Source: Marinobacter bohaiensis (GTDB lineage: Bacteria > Pseudomonadota > Gammaproteobacteria > Pseudomonadales > Oleiphilaceae). Taken from it: a stretch of 64,000 bases of DNA. The notes beneath the pieces were generated by a model, which was not told the DNA's origin, did not search any database, and saw only the letters and a list, made by a program, of their open reading frames with translations. Positions 33,920 to 43,622 of this stretch are shown in pieces. The translations under genes were made by a program, and so were the position numbers. Each line of letters begins with the position of its first letter. Positions within the stretch are counted from its first letter, which is position 1. The DNA lies in assembly GCF_003258515.1 (NCBI RefSeq), contig NZ_QGEH01000002.1, positions 310,001 to 374,000 on the forward strand. Reading direction: 5' to 3'.

Positions 33920-36900
33920 CTATTCCGACGTACTGGCCTGGGCCGCGACAGCCTGCCGCATCAGACCACTGAGTGTATCAAACAGCGCCGGCACGCGGTC
34001 GGTTTCACCGGAGCGAATGGCCGCCTCCAGGGCGCCGGCCTGATCGGTCATCTGCGGGTAACCCATCGCCCCCGCCGTCCCCTTGATCTGGTGCGCCTGG
34101 TGTCGGCAACTCGTCCAGTCGCCGTCGGCGATGGCGCTGGCCATGATGTCCAGGCGCTCCGGCAACCCCTGGAGGAACTGCGACACCAACGCCTGGATAC
34201 CCTCGGCCTCCGCCGCCGCGGCGTTGTCCCGGGGTGCCAGGTAGCGCACCAGCAAGGCCGCCAGGTGGGCGCTGTCGATGGGTTTGGTCAACACGCCATC
34301 ACAGCCGGCCTCGACCAGCTCGTCCACTTCCACCTGATCGCCGGCGGTGAAGGCGATGATGGGCCTTCGGAAACCGGTCTGGCGCAGCATGCGCGTCGCC
34401 GCAGGACCATCCAGATCGGGCATGTGACGATCCATCAGCACCAGGTGGACGGCCTGGGACAGCGCGCTCTGCACGGCGTCGCGCCCGTTGGTGACGGCCA
34501 GGACATCCACCCCGAAGCGACCCAGCAGGCGCTCCACCAGATGACGGTTATCGGCGTTGTCCTCCGCCACCAGCACGGTGCCACTGTAGTGCTGCACTTC
34601 CGCCAGCGACGGCCACTCGTCCAGGGTCAGGTAGCGCGCCAGCAGGTCGTAGAACCGCCGCTTGTCGATGGGCTTGGCCAGGTGACCGGTGCAGCCGGCG
34701 CGCCGGTAATCCTCGATGTCCTCAGCCATGACGTTGGCGGTCAGGGCGATGATCGGCGTGTTGACCCCCGCCTCGCGCAGGGCGGCGGTGGCGTCGCGGC
34801 CGTTCATCACCGGCATCTGGATGTCCATCAGGATCAGGTCGAAACGGTCGTGGGTGGCGGCTTCCAGAGCCTCGGCGCCATTGCCCACATGCACCAGCTC
34901 GGCGCCGGTGCGGCGGATCATCAGGTCCACCAGCTTGCGGTTGACCTCGTTATCCTCGGCGTAGAGGATGCGGCCACGCAAGCGCGGCGCGGTGATCATC
35001 GGCAGCATGCGCCGGCGCTGGGACAGCTCGGAGGCGTCCCGCAACAGGTGCACGCCATCGAGCGACCCGGTGGCGATGGTCACCTCGAATTCGCTGCCCT
35101 CGCCGTAGACGCTGCTGACCCCGATCTCACCGCCCAGCAACTGCGCGAGGCGCCGGGAGATGCTCAGCCCCAGGCCGGTGCCGCCGTACTGGCGGGCGAT
35201 CGCCGCACTGCCCTGGGCAAACGGATCGAACAGCCGCTCGACCTGTTCCGGCTTCATGCCGATGCCGGTGTCCACCACCCGCACCGTCAGCTGTTCCCGC
35301 TCGCGCTCGCAACGCACCGACAGCACGATGTGGCCGCTTTCGGTGAACTTGAGGGCGTTACCGCACAGGTTGATGATGATCTGGCGCAGGCGCGTGGGGT
35401 CGGTGCGGATCTGCTCCGGCAACGGGAACGCGCACTGGATCGAGAAGCCGAGGCCTTTCTCCCGGGCCCGGGGCTCGAAGAAGGCGCGCACCTCATCCAG
35501 CAGCTCCGGCAGGTTGACCGTGAGGATCTCCACGTTGAGCTTGTTGGCGTCCAGCTTGGAATGGTCGAGGATGTCGTTGACCAGGTCGAGCAGGTGGCGG
35601 CCGCTGCGCACCACGGTCTCGGCGCTGTTGCGTTTGTCGTCCGGCCCCAGCTGCGGATCCAGCAGGTTCTCGCCGTAGCCGATAATCGCCGCCAGGGGCG
35701 TGCGGATCTCATGGCTCATGTTGGCCAGGAACTGGCTCTTGGCCTCGGCGGCGTTGCGGGCCAGTTCCTTCTCCAGGCGCTCGTTCTCGCGCTCCTTCTC
35801 CATCGACTCGCGCTGCTTGCGCTCGGTGATGTCGATGCAGGTGCCTTCCAGGTGCGCCGGCTCGCCGTGGGCGTCATAAACGGTGTTGAGCGATACGTTG
35901 AGCCAGCGTTCGTCGCCCTGTCGGGTGAAACAACGGGTCTCGACGCCTTTAGTGCCGCCGCGCTCCTGCAGCTGACTGATCACCTGCTGGCGCTGACCGG
36001 GATCGGCAAAGCAGGCGGACAGCACGTCCGGCACCTGGCGGATCATGCGCTCCGGGTCGTCGTAGCCCAGCAGCTCCGCCATGGCGGGGTTGGCCGTCAG
36101 GAAACGGCGCTCCAGGGACATCTGGAAAATCCCTTCCACCGCGTTGTTGAACAGGGACTGATAGCGGGTCAGGTTGGACAGCGCCCGCCGGTTCCAGTCC
36201 AGGGCGTCGGCCTGGATCAGTTTGATGCGGTCGGCCAGGGCGAAGGAGAACAGGATCACCTGGGCGGTCAGGCCGATCTGGGGGGCGTGGCCGGTCAGGT
36301 AGTTGAGCGGGAAAAAGCCCATGACGGTCAGCGCATACAGTCCCACGCCGGCCAGGGTGCAGGTCCAGGCAAAGAAGTAGGTGCGTGCCGCCGGGTTGAA
36401 GTGCTTCCAGGCCCAGTAGCTGGTCAGGATCATCACGATCGACAGGGTGATGGAACCTATCACCGTCCATTCCATGGCCACGTGGTAGGGCATGAACAGG
36501 CTCAGCACGAAGGTGACCACCACACCGGTCAGGCAGACGCGCATGGTCTTGTCCAGGTCCGGCGAGCGCTGGGGCAATTCCAGCAATCCACGCGCCATCT
36601 GAATCCCGAAGAACCAGGTCAGCAGGATCTGGTAGTGCAGGTAGGCCTTGTCCAGGAACCAGGGCCGCTGGTCGAAAAGCTGCAGGCCGTGTACCTGCTC
36701 GGTAGCGATGAACAGGGCGGCGAACACCAGGTAGAGCACGTAGTAGACGTTGCTGCGCTCGCGCACCGACACCGCGACGAACAGGTTGTACGCCAGGATC
36801 GCCAGGATGCTGCCGAGGAAGATGCCCTGGATGGTTTCGTCCACCGCGACCTTCTCGATGTAGGCGTCCGGCGACCACAGGGCCAGCGGCAGGCGGAAGG

Positions 36901-37477
36901 TGTTGGCGGTCTTGACCCGCAGGTACAGACGCACGGACTGACCGGGATACAGATCCAGCTTGAACACCGGGTTGGGCAACAACAGCTCCCGGTCGCTCCA
37001 GTCGGCGGTGTAGCCCAGCTCGCGCTGTTCGGCCAGCTGGCCGTCGCGATAGACGTGCAGGGCAATATGATCCACCAGCGGCAGGCTGAGTTCGAGAATG
37101 CGCGGCAGGGGGCGGGCACCGTCCACCTGCAGGTCCAGCCGCGCCCAGTAGGCGGACTCGGTGTAACCGAAGTTGAGGATACCGCCGTCATGGCTGCGGA
37201 ACGCCCCGTCCAGATCCGCCTGCCGCGCCAGGGACAGAGTCATCTGCGCCCCGGGGTCCTCCAGGTACCAGAGACAGGAGGCCAGGTCGATGTGCTCGGT
37301 GCCCGGCGACACCCGGATGGGCGCCTGGTGACAGGCGCTTTGTGCTGCCTGGGACAGGGCCGGGACCAGCAGGCAGGCGCCGAAAATAACAGCCCGGAGC
37401 AGAAGCGCAAGCCTCCATGCCGGACACGAACTCTGATGCCGCAAAATGTGATCTCCGAGCGGGCAGGTGCCGTTCAT
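33920..37477 (-). CDS. 7TMR-DISM hybrid sensor histidine kinase with two receivers and Hpt
   Basis: An 1,185-residue sensor. A signal-like N-terminus is followed by an extracytoplasmic 7TMR-DISMED2 sugar-binding-like domain (about 50-205), seven membrane helices (about 213-420), a PAS domain (about 440-555), a HisKA dimerisation domain with H589 in NMSHEIRTP, an HATPase (about 690-805, with NALKF and GGTGLGLS), receiver 1 (D885), receiver 2 (D1016), and a C-terminal Hpt with H1129 in HQIKGTAGAMG. This supports a four-step phosphorelay. The downstream single-domain response regulator is the likely final acceptor. The ligand is unknown; DISMED2 domains are thought to bind small external molecules. 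Confidence 0.93.
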   Translation of the reverse strand: MNGTCPLGDHILRHQSSCPAWRLALLLRAVIFGACLLVPALSQAAQSACHQAPIRVSPGTEHIDLASCLWYLEDPGAQMTLSLARQADLDGAFRSHDGGILNFGYTESAYWARLDLQVDGARPLPRILELSLPLVDHIALHVYRDGQLAEQRELGYTADWSDRELLLPNPVFKLDLYPGQSVRLYLRVKTANTFRLPLALWSPDAYIEKVAVDETIQGIFLGSILAILAYNLFVAVSVRERSNVYYVLYLVFAALFIATEQVHGLQLFDQRPWFLDKAYLHYQILLTWFFGIQMARGLLELPQRSPDLDKTMRVCLTGVVVTFVLSLFMPYHVAMEWTVIGSITLSIVMILTSYWAWKHFNPAARTYFFAWTCTLAGVGLYALTVMGFFPLNYLTGHAPQIGLTAQVILFSFALADRIKLIQADALDWNRRALSNLTRYQSLFNNAVEGIFQMSLERRFLTANPAMAELLGYDDPERMIRQVPDVLSACFADPGQRQQVISQLQERGGTKGVETRCFTRQGDERWLNVSLNTVYDAHGEPAHLEGTCIDITERKQRESMEKERENERLEKELARNAAEAKSQFLANMSHEIRTPLAAIIGYGENLLDPQLGPDDKRNSAETVVRSGRHLLDLVNDILDHSKLDANKLNVEILTVNLPELLDEVRAFFEPRAREKGLGFSIQCAFPLPEQIRTDPTRLRQIIINLCGNALKFTESGHIVLSVRCEREREQLTVRVVDTGIGMKPEQVERLFDPFAQGSAAIARQYGGTGLGLSISRRLAQLLGGEIGVSSVYGEGSEFEVTIATGSLDGVHLLRDASELSQRRRMLPMITAPRLRGRILYAEDNEVNRKLVDLMIRRTGAELVHVGNGAEALEAATHDRFDLILMDIQMPVMNGRDATAALREAGVNTPIIALTANVMAEDIEDYRRAGCTGHLAKPIDKRRFYDLLARYLTLDEWPSLAEVQHYSGTVLVAEDNADNRHLVERLLGRFGVDVLAVTNGRDAVQSALSQAVHLVLMDRHMPDLDGPAATRMLRQTGFRRPIIAFTAGDQVEVDELVEAGCDGVLTKPIDSAHLAALLVRYLAPRDNAAAAEAEGIQALVSQFLQGLPERLDIMASAIADGDWTSCRHQAHQIKGTAGAMGYPQMTDQAGALEAAIRSGETDRVPALFDTLSGLMRQAVAAQASTSE

Positions 37478-37630
37478 TTCCGTTAACGTGCCGGAACGAC
37501 TGGCAGGGCTTTATGGTTATTGGGAGAGCTGCCGGGGCTCCTTGCGGTGTGTGCCCATCGCCTTCCACTTTAGCGCGTAATCCGGCCTTGCGCACCCGTC
37601 AACCCACCGTTCGCGACAAGGACAACCACA

Positions 37631-38620
37631 ATGGCGAACCTTCACCGGATTCTGGCCTCTTTGGCCGGTACCCTCCTGCTGGCCGGCTGCGGTGGCAGCA
37701 GCGACGGCGACAGTGATCCAGCCAGCTGCGGCAGCCAGTTCAACCCGGCCACCCGGGTCCAGGCCGGCTACGCCAGCTTCGATATCACCGCCCCCGGGCG
37801 TCTGCAACGCCACCTGTTCCGGGACGTCCTGGCCGGGGTGCAACCCGCCGGCGCCGACGCTTACGGTGAGTCGGTGGCAGACGACGTACTGGCCCAGACC
37901 GCACGCTTCAACGGGGGCTCCCCGGCAAGCGGCGCCAGCGCCTACACGGCGGTGCGCAACCCGATGGACTTCATCGACCTGATCATCGGCGAGGACACCA
38001 TCGACAACTTCAACACCGGCCGGCGCTACATCAGCAGCTGCATCGACGCCGGCAACGCCGCCCAGTACGACACCAGCGAGAAGGGCGCGCTCGTCACCTT
38101 CGACGAAGTGCAGGACAGCACCACCACCGACCAGTACAACTACCCCAACCTGCGCTGGGTCTACGCGCCGGACGCGTCGGGCAAGGTGATCCGGGTGATC
38201 CGCTTCCAGGGCCGTTCCGGGGAAGACCTCAACGGCGCCGTGGTGGCCAGCCAGTTCGACGACGCCAGCTTCTCGGCGTCCGGCTTCAACGTGCCTGAAC
38301 TGGTGCAGGCATCGTTCACCGCCGGCAGCAACCAGGAGCGGCTGAGCCTGGAGCAGACACTGATCGATCTGGATCGGGACCAGTGGCTGCGCAGCAGTGA
38401 CAACACCTTCGACTTCGCCGATCGGACCGACGTGGATTGCGCGCGGGTACTGGTGGATTACCGGGCCGCCACCGCGGAGGTGTTCACCTCAGCCTATGCC
38501 AACGTCAGCGGCAGCTACGCCAGTCGCAGCGCGTATGTGGAGAGTGAAGACTATTGCGGAAATCAGGAGGAAGGTACAGGCACCCGCTACGCGACACAGG
38601 CGGTCAGCGGGCGCCAGTAA
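37631..38620 (+). CDS. Secreted lipoprotein, unknown function
   Basis: A 329-residue protein with a lipoprotein signal (MANLHRILASLAGTLLLAGC), lipidated Cys at residue 20, then a Ser/Asp-rich linker (GGSSDGDSD). The mature domain contains several cysteines (CGSQFN, SSCIDAG, DVDCARVL, EDYCGN) and charged, Asp-rich stretches. No known fold is recognised. It has an AAGGA ribosome-binding site and is divergent from the hybrid kinase gene (153 bp), so a shared control region is possible. Confidence 0.72.
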   Translation: MANLHRILASLAGTLLLAGCGGSSDGDSDPASCGSQFNPATRVQAGYASFDITAPGRLQRHLFRDVLAGVQPAGADAYGESVADDVLAQTARFNGGSPASGASAYTAVRNPMDFIDLIIGEDTIDNFNTGRRYISSCIDAGNAAQYDTSEKGALVTFDEVQDSTTTDQYNYPNLRWVYAPDASGKVIRVIRFQGRSGEDLNGAVVASQFDDASFSASGFNVPELVQASFTAGSNQERLSLEQTLIDLDRDQWLRSSDNTFDFADRTDVDCARVLVDYRAATAEVFTSAYANVSGSYASRSAYVESEDYCGNQEEGTGTRYATQAVSGRQ

Positions 38621-38632
38621 CGACGTGCCGGT

Positions 38633-38914
38633 TCAGCGTGGACTGTTGTGTGTTCTGCCGACCTGGGCGCCCAGACCCCAGGTCGACATGAAGCCCTTCT
38701 TTCGATCGATCATCCTCTCGTAGGTGGCGATGATGATCGCGGTATGCGGTGCGCGATTCCGGCGCAGGGCTTCGATGCGTTCTTCCAGGTCCGCCACTTC
38801 GCGCACGAGACGTTCCTGCAGGTGCTGGCGCACGCTATCGTGCTGGTTGAGATTGGGCTGGTCCGGCTGGTCGCCGTATCCCTGGTCGGGCAGGTCGGGT
38901 GGTTCTCTGAACAT
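38633..38914 (-). CDS. Small helical protein, unknown function
   Basis: A 93-residue protein with a polar, Pro/Gln-rich N-terminus (REPPDLPDQGYGDQPDQPN) and a charged amphipathic helix (LQERLVREVADLEERIEALRRNRAPH) that may form a coiled coil. Minus-strand reading is favoured by the regular heptad pattern and an upstream GAGAGA ribosome-binding site. Convergent to the lipoprotein gene. Confidence 0.6.
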   Translation of the reverse strand: MFREPPDLPDQGYGDQPDQPNLNQHDSVRQHLQERLVREVADLEERIEALRRNRAPHTAIIIATYERMIDRKKGFMSTWGLGAQVGRTHNSPR

Positions 38915-39192
38915 GGTGTCGATCTCTCATCCTTGAGTGTCGCTGACGGGTATCGTTGGATCAACGATACGGCCGGAGGTTCCGCCTCCAACAAACCCGC
39001 GTTTCCCTGTACGCGATCGGGCATAAGCATATACCGATTCACGCGCTTTTAATATTGTGCACAAGCCCCGGCAAAACCGCAACAAAGTGTGAACAATGGT
39101 TCATTTTAGTGTTGCGGAACCCGTTCCGGGCGCACGCCGTCCGTCGGCGTGCCTGCTATCCTTTTGGCATCACCCACTGCCTGGAGCCGTCC

Positions 39193-39537
39193 ATGACCCA
39201 ACCGTCCGTCGCCGATACCCTGCGGGAATTCCTGTCGTTACTGGAACTGCTGGACGACGCCTACTGGGAGGCCGGCACGATCCGCCACAAGGACATGCTG
39301 TACGACATCATCAGCATCTTCCACCAGGAAGTGGCCGAGCTCAACAAGCTTAGCACCCAGGACCACCATTATCCCTACGAAGTGATCACCGAAGGCGTAC
39401 GGCGGGTGATTCCCAAGCTGCAGCGACTGGAGGAGCAGCAGGAGGACGTGATCCAGCGTACCCAGACCCTGACCGATTTCAAGGAAGTGCAGTCGTCGGT
39501 GCTGGCGATCCTGGAGGCGCAGCTCGACGGCGTCTGA
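39193..39537 (+). CDS. Small acidic helical protein, unknown function
   Basis: A 114-residue soluble protein, mostly helical and rich in Glu, Leu and Gln (for example SVADTLREFLSLLELLDDAYWEAG, then RVIPKLQRLEEQQEDVIQRTQTLTDFKEV). The ATG at 39193 has GGAG eight bases upstream; upstream reading is unsupported. No family recognised. The stop is within a compact hairpin shared with the convergent serine hydrolase. Confidence 0.7.
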   Translation: MTQPSVADTLREFLSLLELLDDAYWEAGTIRHKDMLYDIISIFHQEVAELNKLSTQDHHYPYEVITEGVRRVIPKLQRLEEQQEDVIQRTQTLTDFKEVQSSVLAILEAQLDGV

Positions 39538-39549
39538 GGCGCCCCTCAG
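39534..39549. terminator. Compact bidirectional hairpin over two stop codons
   Basis: CTGAGG-CGCC-CCTCAG is a perfect stem-loop that spans the stops of the convergent genes at 39537 and 39546. No U-tract. Confidence 0.5.
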
Positions 39550-40832
39550 GCAACCCGGTGCTGACCGTCGGCGGGCGTCACCGGAAACGCCCGGCACACG
39601 GTGGTGACAAAGCGAATCAGCGCCGGGATGTGATGCGCCAGTATCGGCAGGCCGGTGTTGACCAGGCTCACCGAGATGTCCCGGGCCGCATCCGCCCAGC
39701 ACAGCTTGTTGATCAGCCCCAGGTGGCCGAAGGCCTCCCGGCTCTGGGGCCCCCAGAAACCGAAGGGATTGCCACCCAGCATGAAACCGGGACTGAAGCG
39801 CATGGGCACCATCATGGTGCGATCGAGCTGGATCGGGCCGGACTGCTCGATCGCCCGGCGGATGGTGGATGGTCGGCAAATCGTCTGCTCCTGCCAGAGT
39901 CCGCCATCGAGCATCATCTGGAAGAAACGCGACATTTCCTCGGCGGTCCCGCACAGGTTGCCGGCCGGCACCACGGCCTCCTGGAAGCGGGGATCGTTGA
40001 CCGTCGACTCGATGGTGCCGATGTCACCGCCCAGGGCTCGCCGCAACACCCAGGACACCGGGAAGCGCGGCGCCGGACCGGTGGCGTAGTTGCGGGCCAG
40101 GTCGGGCAGATGGTCAGGTGTTACGCCGTAGGTAAACCAGCGCATCCCCAGGGGCTGGCACAGGTGGCTGTCGAGGAACGCTTCGATGGGCGCGCCGGTG
40201 ACCGTCTCCAGCACCCGCTGCAGCACGAAACCGCCGGTAATGGCGTGATAGGCCAGCTTGGAGCCGTCCACCTCCACCGGCACCGCCTCGCACAGAATGC
40301 GCCAGATGGCATCCCGGTCCCACAGGGTATCCAGCGGCGTGTCCTTGGGAATCGCCGGAATGCCGCCCCGATGCGACAGGATCTGGTGGATGGTGATGGT
40401 CTGTTTGCCGTTCTGGGCGAACTCCGGGCAATAGAACGCCACCGGATGACGCAGGTTGATCCGTCCCTGCTCCGCCAGCATATGGATCAACAGCGCCGTC
40501 ACTGCCTTGGAGGCGGAGAAGTAGCACACCGGCGTGTCCGTGGACATCGCCACCCGGGGGGCATCCGGCGCGTCATGCGGGCCGTTGCCGGAGGCATGCC
40601 CCAGGGCCCGGTTGAGCAGGATCCGGCCACGGTAGCGCAGACACAGCTGGAGGCCGGGATGCACACCGGTGCGATAGAGATTTTCCGCCGCCCGCCAGAC
40701 CGAGGCCACCGCCGTCGGGTCCAGACCCAGATCCTCCGGCGCCTCTTCGCGGGACGTATCGATATCGGTCACGCTGGCCAGGTCGGTCGGAACGGCGATG
40801 GTGTTGAGGGCACGGCGGGTCAGACGGTTCAT
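39546..40832 (-). CDS. Beta-lactamase-family serine hydrolase (EstB/PBP-like)
   Basis: A 428-residue serine hydrolase with the class-C beta-lactamase/esterase fold. Catalytic SxxK is SASK at residues 106-109, followed by ILSHRGGIPA (typical of this group) and a Tyr region YHAITGGFVLQRVLE in place of YxN. The final motif is loosely HLGLINKLCWAD. No signal peptide is seen. Members are esterases or peptidases rather than resistance enzymes; the substrate is unknown. Confidence 0.87.
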   Translation of the reverse strand: MNRLTRRALNTIAVPTDLASVTDIDTSREEAPEDLGLDPTAVASVWRAAENLYRTGVHPGLQLCLRYRGRILLNRALGHASGNGPHDAPDAPRVAMSTDTPVCYFSASKAVTALLIHMLAEQGRINLRHPVAFYCPEFAQNGKQTITIHQILSHRGGIPAIPKDTPLDTLWDRDAIWRILCEAVPVEVDGSKLAYHAITGGFVLQRVLETVTGAPIEAFLDSHLCQPLGMRWFTYGVTPDHLPDLARNYATGPAPRFPVSWVLRRALGGDIGTIESTVNDPRFQEAVVPAGNLCGTAEEMSRFFQMMLDGGLWQEQTICRPSTIRRAIEQSGPIQLDRTMMVPMRFSPGFMLGGNPFGFWGPQSREAFGHLGLINKLCWADAARDISVSLVNTGLPILAHHIPALIRFVTTVCRAFPVTPADGQHRVA

Positions 40833-41053
40833 GGGCAGATATCCTCTACGACAACAGCGGCATCCGCGGTTTCCGGTTTATTGTAGTGTGGTTGTTGAGT
40901 CTGGTGTCCGCCGCCCGGCCGGGGCGGGCGACAGGACCCGACCCAAAGATGATACATTGCCCCATCCACCGGCGGCGATGCCCCGATACGGGCAATGCGG
41001 GCCATTCCACGCGGTGCCCGCCGCGGACGATACGACAGGGAGCGACCTTCCAT

Positions 41054-41872
41054 ATGCTGTATTTCCTGGGCGTAGTGGCCCTGATTGCGCTGGCCGCCTA
41101 CCGGCTGTTCTTCTACCGCGGCCATCGTCGGGCGCAGGTCGCCGCCCGGGATTTTCCCGATCAATGGCGCCAGCTGCTACAGGCGGAGATGGCGCTCTAC
41201 GGGCGCCTGACCGAGCCGGTGCGCCAGCGGGTGGAATCCGGCACCCTGATCCTGCTCGACGAACTGGACTTCTACGGCTGCAACGGCCTTGAGGTGACCG
41301 AGCCCATGCGGGTCCTGATCGCCGCCCATGGCGCGCTGCTGGTCAGCGGCCTGTCGCCGGGCTATTACGACAGCCTGCGCGCCGTCCTGCTCTATCCCGA
41401 CGTCTATCGCGCACCCATCGAACATCATGAGGATATGGTGGTGACCGAAGGTGAGGACAGTCGGCTGGGGGAATCCTGGGGCGAGGGCCGGGTGATCCTG
41501 GTCTGGCCCAGCGTGGCCGAGGACGCCGCCGATCCCCACGCCCGCAACAACGTCACCCTGCACGAATTCGCCCACCAGCTGGATCAGCTCGATGGGGCCT
41601 CGGACGGCGCCCCACCGCTGCGCTCGCGGCGCCAGTCGCAGGATTGGCAGGCGGTTTTCAGTGACGCCTGGAACCGTCTCAAACGCGACGCCGAGTGGCG
41701 CGACACCGTGCTCGATCCCTACGGCGCCACCGATCCGGCGGAGTTTTTCGCGGTCGCCACCGAAGCGTTTTTCTGCACGCCCGAAGCCCTGCGCGAATCG
41801 GAGCCGGACCTCTACCGCTGCCTGGCGGATTTCTATCAGCTGTCCCCGGCGGACTGGGCCGCCCGCACCTGA
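41054..41872 (+). CDS. mtfA: MtfA-family zinc-dependent peptidase
   Basis: A 272-residue protein with one N-terminal membrane helix (LYFLGVVALIALAAYRLFFY) and the zinc motif HEFAH at residues 170-174, set in NNVTLHEFAHQLDQLDG. The distal Glu lies in PAEFFAVATEAFF. In E. coli, MtfA binds the repressor Mlc and thereby affects glucose PTS genes; here a fru PTS lies in the same window, but no link is shown. The last 37 bases overlap the 3' end of the convergent GGDEF gene. Confidence 0.92.
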   Translation: MLYFLGVVALIALAAYRLFFYRGHRRAQVAARDFPDQWRQLLQAEMALYGRLTEPVRQRVESGTLILLDELDFYGCNGLEVTEPMRVLIAAHGALLVSGLSPGYYDSLRAVLLYPDVYRAPIEHHEDMVVTEGEDSRLGESWGEGRVILVWPSVAEDAADPHARNNVTLHEFAHQLDQLDGASDGAPPLRSRRQSQDWQAVFSDAWNRLKRDAEWRDTVLDPYGATDPAEFFAVATEAFFCTPEALRESEPDLYRCLADFYQLSPADWAART

Positions 41873-43401
41873 TTGCGTCCGGCACGCTTGGCCGCGTACA
41901 TGGCGGCATCCGCGGCCTCACAGACGGCACCCACCGAATGGCCATGGGTGGGATAGACCGCCACACCGATACTGACCGACAGGCGCACGTCGCCCTGCCC
42001 CCCGATGGTGATGGTTTCTTCGCTGACCAGTTTACGCAGCCGCTCAGCGGTCTCCTCGGCCTCGCCCAGTTCGTGCTCGGGCAGCACCAGCACGAACTCC
42101 TCACCGCCGTAACGGCCGGCAATGTCCATGGCCCGGATCGACCGCTGCAGTAGCTGGCTCACCCGGCGCAGCACCTCATCGCCCTGGGCATGACCGAACC
42201 GGTCGTTGATCGCCTTGAAGTGATCCAGGTCGACCCAGAGCACCGCTACGGGACGGCCATAGCGATGCGCCCGGATCATCTCCTCGTCCAGCCGCCGCTC
42301 CAGCTCGCGCCGGTTGAACAGGCCGGTGAGCGCATCGTGGGTGGCCAGGCGCGCCAACTCCTGCTCCAGGGCCTTGCGGTCGCTGATGTCCAGCATGATG
42401 CCCTCAAGCATCAGCTGGCCGCCCACTTCGACACTGCGGCCCTTGTCCCAGACCCAGATCCGGGTGCCGTCACGGCGGGTCATCGGGTACTCGGCGGCGT
42501 AGGGCTCAGCATTGGCAATGGCCCGCTCCACCGCTCGGATCATGTCCTCGTTGACGCCCGGATCGAGCAGGTCGGTCAACGACACCACGCGGTTCTCCAG
42601 CAGTTCGTCCGGGCCGTAGCCGGTCAGGGCACGACAGCCATCGGAGACGAATTTCATGGTCCAGCGCTCATCCAGCAGGCAGCGGTAAGCCATGCCCGGC
42701 AGGTTATCCATCAGGGTCTGCAGCTGGCGTTCACTGTCGTGGGCGAGGTGCTCCAGGTGATGCTGCTGGGTCAGGTCCTGACCGATGGTGATGGCTCCGG
42801 CGACCCGGCCGTCGGGGGTGAAAAAGCGCCGCGAGTTCCAGCTCATCTCGCGCAGCAGCCCCTGCTTGGTCTGGATGCGGCTCTCGAAACCGCTCAGGTC
42901 CAGACCATCGCGGATGATGGACTCCGCCAGTTCCAGCACATGCGCGCGGTAGTCGTCGTCCGGGTACAACAGCGTCCACATGGAATCGGTGTGCAGCACC
43001 TCATCCCGCTTGTAGCCGCTGATGCGCTCGGCCGCCTTGTTCCAGACCAGCACCCGCCCGTCGGGGTCGAGCACATTGATCCAGACGCTGGCGTTGTCGA
43101 TGACGCTCTCGCGGAACTGGCTCAAATCGTGGATGGCCGCCGCCTGGCGCTGGTTGACCGCCAGCATGTCGGCGTAGCGGCGGAACTGGTGCAGGATCAT
43201 CAGGAACAGCAGGAAAGAGGTCAGCGCCACAAAGCCCCAGCCTTTGAGGGTCTGCAGGCGGGTGAGGACGGCAGGATCGGCCACCAGGTACGCCAGCACC
43301 CGGTCGCTGATCGCGATCCAGAGGGCACTGACCAGCCCGTAGGCGACACAGATCAACAATGCCCGCCGCATGGGCGAAGCCACTTTCCCGGATGCTCGCA
43401 T
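41836..43401 (-). CDS. Membrane diguanylate cyclase with two PAS domains
   Basis: A 521-residue protein. Two N-terminal membrane helices (LICVAYGLVSALWIAI; WGFVALTSFLLFLMILHQF) precede PAS 1 (about 95-215), PAS 2 (about 225-345) and a GGDEF domain with active GGEEF in GRYGGEEFVLVLPE. An inhibitory RxxD site (RAMD) lies five residues before it, so product feedback is expected. It should make cyclic-di-GMP and has no EAL domain. Its 3' end overlaps mtfA by 37 bases on the opposite strand. Confidence 0.92.
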   Translation of the reverse strand: MRASGKVASPMRRALLICVAYGLVSALWIAISDRVLAYLVADPAVLTRLQTLKGWGFVALTSFLLFLMILHQFRRYADMLAVNQRQAAAIHDLSQFRESVIDNASVWINVLDPDGRVLVWNKAAERISGYKRDEVLHTDSMWTLLYPDDDYRAHVLELAESIIRDGLDLSGFESRIQTKQGLLREMSWNSRRFFTPDGRVAGAITIGQDLTQQHHLEHLAHDSERQLQTLMDNLPGMAYRCLLDERWTMKFVSDGCRALTGYGPDELLENRVVSLTDLLDPGVNEDMIRAVERAIANAEPYAAEYPMTRRDGTRIWVWDKGRSVEVGGQLMLEGIMLDISDRKALEQELARLATHDALTGLFNRRELERRLDEEMIRAHRYGRPVAVLWVDLDHFKAINDRFGHAQGDEVLRRVSQLLQRSIRAMDIAGRYGGEEFVLVLPEHELGEAEETAERLRKLVSEETITIGGQGDVRLSVSIGVAVYPTHGHSVGAVCEAADAAMYAAKRAGRNQVRAAQSAGDS

Positions 43402-43622
43402 GGGTCGCTGGATCCTGAACCGATAAGACAGCGGTTACGGCCGCAGAGTCAGCCGCAGACCGGTTTCGGGGCGCCCCGAGCGCACTGCCCAGGCAACGCT
43501 TTCGGTTCGCCATAACAGCAAGTTAGCCGCAATCCGACAGCGCGTCGAGCCCGCAGGCCCCACCTGACACGAGGTTTGACCTTTGCGCGGCCGGGGCGGC
43601 CGGCCCGTGTAAAGACCGCCCT

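Noticed and set aside
33827-37486. A plus-strand open frame of about 1,200 codons opposite the hybrid kinase
   Set aside because: It mirrors the kinase reading frame in GC-rich DNA; its translation is His/Gln/Arg/Gly-rich without domains, while the minus strand encodes an intact, fully motif-bearing kinase.
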